Assembly: GCA_002451055.1 (NCBI GenBank)
Contig: DKBD01000049.1
Span: 299 to 9,567, forward strand
From: Nitrospira sp. UBA6909
Lineage (GTDB): Bacteria; Nitrospirota; Nitrospiria; Nitrospirales; Nitrospiraceae
Direction of reading: 5' to 3'
Length of the DNA: 9,269 nucleotides
Below the pieces are notes generated by a model that had not been told where the DNA came from, searched no databases, and saw only the letters and a program-made list of their open reading frames with translations. Positions within the stretch are counted from its first letter, which is position 1; each line of letters starts with the position of its first letter. Of the stretch, positions 6,688-9,269 are shown piece after piece. The position numbers and the translations under genes are program-made.

Positions 6688-7782
6688 CTACTGGTAAAAT
6701 TGTGCGTGCCTGGTGGTGCCGGTCACCTGATAGGTCGTCTTGAATCGTTCGATCGCGTGGTAATCAATTATGTTATGGAAAGAAGTGATCACACTCCGAT
6801 CATTTCTGTCGACGATTTGCCGTCTGATGTGTGTGATGCGTGGCTCGATCAGCGTGTTTGTAGTGGGTAATTCTTTCACCCCCTTATCAAGCATTGCCTG
6901 TAACACAATGATCGTTTTTGCGGCCAAATGTTTCGCGTACGGGATCCACGCATCCACAGTCTGAGGATCTTCCCATAATGCTCTGACTTCTTTGAATCCC
7001 CTGTAAAAACGAATTTGAGCGTACCGGATAAAACCCTGGGCATTTACCGTCGCAAAGGCCTTCCGACGAAACTGTGACCAGTTGCGGAACAGAAACCTCA
7101 ACTCCGAGTTGCAAATGGTATATTTGTTCGCCCCGTTCCCCAACATGATCGCCTTCCCGTCGGCAGCGGTGGCGTTGTCGATGCGGTCCAGACAATAGTG
7201 GACCACCCCCTGCCGGGCCGTAAAATACTCCAGCCCATACTTGCATGAGCGACGGATGGCCAGATTGTTCACCATCGCGGTCAGCCCCTTCATGCCGGCT
7301 TTGTCTAATGAGGGGTCGTCGGTGGACATGTGCAGAACATTGTCTCTCCGCACCATGTCGCCGAAGTCTTTCGCGTTAGCGTTTCCTTGGACATTCTGGA
7401 CATACCGTTGCTCGTTGATCGCGACCGTGCTCGATTTCTTGGTGACGGATAAGATTTGTGTGTTCGGCCCTTTGCTGCTGTATTTCCCCATGAATTCGTT
7501 GTATTGATTGATCGCATACCCCGTATTCTTCCCTGGAATGTGCTGGTTGTTGCCCAACCAAAAGCCATTGCCCATGGCTTTTTCATACAGCGTTTGGAAT
7601 TTACCCTTCGGCAATCGGTCTGGGTTCACCTTCCCGTTGTCCAGGATGATCTGTTTGTAGTCCTGTTTTTCACGACCGCTTAAATTGATAAACACAATGT
7701 AGGCAGCGATGTCCTCGCCGGTTCCGTAGAAGATCTCACTATCCTTCGGGCTAAAATGCGTGATTTCATCGCCAATCGCCAT
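6688..7782 (-). CDS. Hypothetical protein, 364 residues, AT-richer than its neighbours; possible secreted cargo
   Basis: No signal peptide and no membrane helix; a soluble alpha/beta-looking protein. The most informative part is the middle: a KYGLEYFTARQG stretch (181-192), HYCLDRID (195-202), TICNSELRFLFR (222-233), then IRFYRGFKEVRALWED (257-272). I recall the succession H-F/Y-x-LD-x-ID, then T-x-S-ELR-aromatic...R, then F-W/Y-R...PW/LW-E, from uncharacterised proteins of pathogens and other proteobacteria. No enzymatic motif is evident, so I assign no activity. ATG at 7780-7782 has a strong AGGAGG at 5-base spacing. Codons such as TTA, AAA and AAT are commoner here than in the T6SS genes, and overall AT is visibly higher, which suggests transfer. 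It stands alone: 288 bases from the exported-protein gene and about 700 bases from vapB. A T6SS effector is one possibility, from proximity only. Confidence 0.8.
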   Translation of the reverse strand: MAIGDEITHFSPKDSEIFYGTGEDIAAYIVFINLSGREKQDYKQIILDNGKVNPDRLPKGKFQTLYEKAMGNGFWLGNNQHIPGKNTGYAINQYNEFMGKYSSKGPNTQILSVTKKSSTVAINEQRYVQNVQGNANAKDFGDMVRRDNVLHMSTDDPSLDKAGMKGLTAMVNNLAIRRSCKYGLEYFTARQGVVHYCLDRIDNATAADGKAIMLGNGANKYTICNSELRFLFRNWSQFRRKAFATVNAQGFIRYAQIRFYRGFKEVRALWEDPQTVDAWIPYAKHLAAKTIIVLQAMLDKGVKELPTTNTLIEPRITHIRRQIVDRNDRSVITSFHNIIDYHAIERFKTTYQVTGTTRHAQFYQ

Positions 7783-8409
7783 CGGCCCCTCCTCAATACG
7801 AAGAAATGGAATGCGCTCTTGCCATACGATGTACCCATCAATTGCGGCCCACTGTCCTTCCCAACCACCGATTCCTATAGGGCCCCGTCACCTGACTCGT
7901 GGCGCCTCACACCAGCACGGCCCCTCCACTCCGTGAGCAGATGGGCGCAGGTCGCGGTGCCGACCAGGTCGGCGATCCACGTTGGGTACTTCTTCCCTCC
8001 GTTCCCAATAGTGCCCAGGGTACATCACCTTCAACGAATTGGAAAGATTGCGACAGCGAGGACCTCTGCAATAGATGATTGTGCACAGAACTGAGAAGGA
8101 GGCGGGGCAGGAACGGATCGCAGGTGTGATTTTTTGGGGGATCGATTGACGGCAGACGGTGGAACGGTGCAGAGCACCGGTATGTCGGCTATACGAGCAA
8201 GGTGCAGATGCATGCCGCATTGGGTCCGACCTGCGGGGGTGAACATGGTGGTGAGGGCGGAACGTGGAGGTCGGGCGGTACACATGACGCTGATGGCGGT
8301 GAGGGGGCTCAGTGGGGCCTCGGAGGCGCAGCGGGAACCCGGGTGTGGGGCCCTCGCCACCAATGCGTCAACGATTGTTAGATTGTCAGACCTGACCCCA
8401 TTATTGTGC
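7783..8409. other. Gene-poor interval
   Basis: No frame here gives a believable protein. Several long open frames exist on both strands (about 7888-8283 and 8031-8414 minus, 8134-8508 plus), but their products are dominated by Arg, Pro, Ser, Cys and His, lack Shine-Dalgarno sequences, and overlap one another. A perfect inverted repeat GCCGACC-A-GGTCGGC lies at 7959-7973. The plus strand is strongly G-rich from about 8220 to 8355. The interval probably holds decayed coding sequence or mobile-element debris. Confidence 0.5.
8385..8399. repeat. Possible REP/RAYT-type element end
   Basis: GTCAGACCTGACCCC contains the inverted repeat GTCAG-AC-CTGAC, and read on the minus strand it is GGGGTCAGGTCTGAC. 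From memory, GGGGTCAGG(T/C) sequences with a small hairpin flank RAYT (Y1 transposase) genes and their non-autonomous derivatives in many environmental genomes. No transposase remains nearby, so this would be a solo or remnant end. A second copy was not found in the window, and the match could be chance. Confidence 0.3.
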
Positions 8410-8423
8410 TCCAAAGTACATGC

Positions 8424-8453
8424 TTGCCATTCCCGCAGTTATCCATTTATAGT
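8424..8453 (+). promoter_or_regulatory. Candidate vapBC promoter
   Basis: TTGCCA (8424-8429) and TATAGT (8448-8453) are separated by 18 bases, a reasonable sigma70 pair. Transcription would begin around 8460, inside the CATGTACA repeats and about 25 bases before vapB. The arrangement fits a promoter that its own antitoxin can cover. Confidence 0.5.
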
Positions 8454-8454
8454 T

Positions 8455-8473
8455 CATGTACAGACCATGTACA
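8455..8473 (+). promoter_or_regulatory. Paired CATGTACA repeats, likely VapB operator
   Basis: Two identical octamers, CATGTACA at 8455-8462 and 8466-8473, start 11 bases apart, so they lie on the same face of the helix. Each contains the palindrome TGTACA. A related inverted copy (AGTACATG, 8415-8422) lies just upstream of the -35 box. Ribbon-helix-helix antitoxins bind repeats of this kind between the -10 box and the start codon to repress their own operon. Binding here is inferred from position and symmetry. Confidence 0.5.
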
Positions 8474-8485
8474 TAGGGAGGCATT

Positions 8486-8689
8486 ATGGGTGCCGCGCTG
8501 AAGCATAAACATCTCGTGCTGGATCAGCGGAAGATTGACGCCGCGAAGCGCTACTTCGGAGTGGATTCCGAGCAGGAGGCCATCGATAAGGCCCTGTCGC
8601 TTCTGATCGAGGAACAGAGGCTCAGCAAAGCGTTGCGGCCGCTGAAGGGGATCTTGCGGGGTGACGAGAAACCATGGCCCTACCAGTAG
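8486..8689 (+). CDS. vapB: VapB-type ribbon-helix-helix antitoxin
   Basis: 67-residue antitoxin expected to neutralise the VapC ribonuclease encoded directly after it and to repress the operon. The N-terminal half fits a ribbon-helix-helix fold: beta strand HKHLVLDQ (7-14), helix RKIDAAKRYFG (15-25), then SEQEAIDKALSLLIEE (28-43). The end (LKGILRGDEKPWPYQ, 53-67) would be the flexible toxin-binding tail. The ATG at 8486-8488 follows AGGGAGG by about 5 bases. Its stop lies within vapC (16-base overlap), giving co-translation that keeps the antitoxin in excess. Identification rests on fold pattern, size and partner; the exact VapB subfamily is uncertain. Confidence 0.85.
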   Translation: MGAALKHKHLVLDQRKIDAAKRYFGVDSEQEAIDKALSLLIEEQRLSKALRPLKGILRGDEKPWPYQ

Positions 8690-9108
8690 GCGGGAAGGTT
8701 CTCCTCGACACCAATGTCCTGATCGATTTCTTGCGCGCAGGCATGCACACAGAATGGGTCCTCGGTGGTCAGGGGACCGTTGTCCGGTTCATCTCCGCTG
8801 TCGTGCTACTGGAACTTCGGCTCGGCGCTGACACACCCAAACGCAAGAAAGCCGTTGAACGGATTCAGCAAGCCTTTCACTCCGGGCGCACTCTTGGCCT
8901 CACAGCCTCGACGCTTGATCATGCCGGACGACTCTTTCGAGTCCTGCATGGAAACGCCTCCGGGTTGCGCGACCGTCTCGGCCCTATGAACGATGTCCTC
9001 ATCGCCCTGACGGCGAGAGAAATCGGCGCCACGGTGATCACCAATAACGTGTTGGAGTTCCGCCGCATCGCCGGGAAACTCCCTGGTCTCAAAGTCACCG
9101 CACCCTAA
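8674..9108 (+). CDS. vapC: VapC-type PIN-domain ribonuclease toxin
   Basis: 144-residue PIN-domain toxin. Such proteins cleave RNA (often tRNA or rRNA) in the cytoplasm with Mg2+ or Mn2+ when the antitoxin is degraded. The acidic metal-binding residues are in place: D12 in LLDTNVLIDFL (10-20), E47 in VVLLELRLG, and D107 in MNDVLIALTA (105-114). The last conserved block reads ITNNVLEFRRI (122-132), where many VapCs have Asp in DF; here it is Glu128, a conservative change. Length is normal, with no frameshift, so it should be active. ATG at 8674-8676 lies inside vapB with only a weak Shine-Dalgarno (GGGGTGA), consistent with translational coupling. The RNA target cannot be told from sequence. 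Confidence 0.92.
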   Translation: MALPVGGKVLLDTNVLIDFLRAGMHTEWVLGGQGTVVRFISAVVLLELRLGADTPKRKKAVERIQQAFHSGRTLGLTASTLDHAGRLFRVLHGNASGLRDRLGPMNDVLIALTAREIGATVITNNVLEFRRIAGKLPGLKVTAP

Positions 9109-9269
9109 CCCTGCTTCGATGGCGCTCTCTCACGGTCCACAGTGGTGATCATATCGTGTACCGTGCTTCCGATGAGCGTGGCAAGCTCATGGTAGAACCA
9201 CCATGGCGATTCACAGGTCCCGGATTGGCAACGAGCATGGCACCGAAAGATGCAGCCTGAGGATCGAGG
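9105..9269 (-). CDS. Possible 3' end of a convergent hypothetical gene (partial)
   Basis: A minus-strand frame enters from the right edge and stays open for 54 codons to a TAG at 9107-9105, overlapping the vapC stop by four bases. The peptide has a plausible C-terminal look: a Cys-rich part (CIFRCHARCQSGTCESP), then WWFYHELATLIGSTVHDM and a charged end (TTVDRERAPSKQG). I recognise no family. An open frame this short can arise by chance in GC-rich DNA, and the gene's start lies outside the window. Confidence 0.35.
   Translation of the reverse strand, partial: PRSSGCIFRCHARCQSGTCESPWWFYHELATLIGSTVHDMITTVDRERAPSKQG

Noticed and set aside
7875..8024. Short minus-strand frame with YPTWIADLVGTATCAHLLTEW, considered as the tail of a decayed gene
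   Set aside because: There is no start codon between the upstream TGA and this stretch, and it is only about 49 codons; too little to call even a pseudogene.
7888..8414. Overlapping minus-strand frames of 131 and 127 codons
   Set aside because: Both are rich in Cys, Pro, Ser, Arg and His, have no Shine-Dalgarno sequence, and overlap each other.
8134..8508. Plus-strand frame of 124 codons before vapB
   Set aside because: It runs through the vapB promoter, operator and start codon in another frame, its composition is not protein-like, and it lacks a ribosome binding site.

Overview
The window looks like a chromosomal segment of a GC-rich Gram-negative bacterium. It carries part of a type VI secretion system (T6SS) operon on the minus strand, followed by an accessory stretch. 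Composition, the diverged Tss proteins and the style of the hypothetical proteins would fit Nitrospirota (Nitrospira-like) or a similar environmental lineage. That is inference; there is no rRNA or other marker gene to confirm it.

Region 1 (1-4740, minus strand). A tight run tssE > tssF > tssG > tssH/clpV, read from about 4617 down to the left edge, where clpV is cut inside its first AAA+ domain. tssE and tssF overlap by 1 base (TGATG), tssF and tssG overlap by 37 bases, and tssG and clpV are 33 bases apart, so this is one transcription unit. A sigma70-like promoter (TAGACA, 17 bases, TAGAAT on the minus strand) sits about 75-100 bases before tssE. TssE, TssF and TssG build the baseplate of the contractile injector, and ClpV recycles the contracted sheath. 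The sheath genes (tssB, tssC) and hcp, which often precede tssE, are not here. TssE is odd: about 130 extra residues separate its short N-terminal motif from the gp25-like domain.

Region 2 (4850-7790, minus strand). Four separate minus-strand ORFs of unknown function: a 128-residue hypothetical protein; a doubtful 105-residue ORF; a 218-residue exported protein with two copies of a GxYW...GxEG-type motif and four cysteines; and a 364-residue protein that is visibly more AT-rich than its surroundings. The last has a HYCLDRID...SELRFLFR...FYR...LWED motif succession and is the best candidate for an acquired gene or secreted cargo.

Region 3 (7783-8480). About 700 bases without a convincing gene. 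Near its end is a short inverted motif (GTCAGACCTGACCCC) that resembles the ends of REP/RAYT-type elements.

Region 4 (8410-9269, plus strand). A complete VapBC-type toxin-antitoxin operon with its own promoter and two CATGTACA repeats 11 bases apart that look like an autoregulatory operator. At the right edge, the possible 3' end of a convergent gene overlaps the vapC stop codon.

Taken together: a structural T6SS operon with an adjacent accessory stretch (orphan exported and AT-rich genes, mobile-element debris, toxin-antitoxin module) of the kind that gathers beside secretion clusters. No CRISPR array, tRNA, rRNA or intact transposase was seen.
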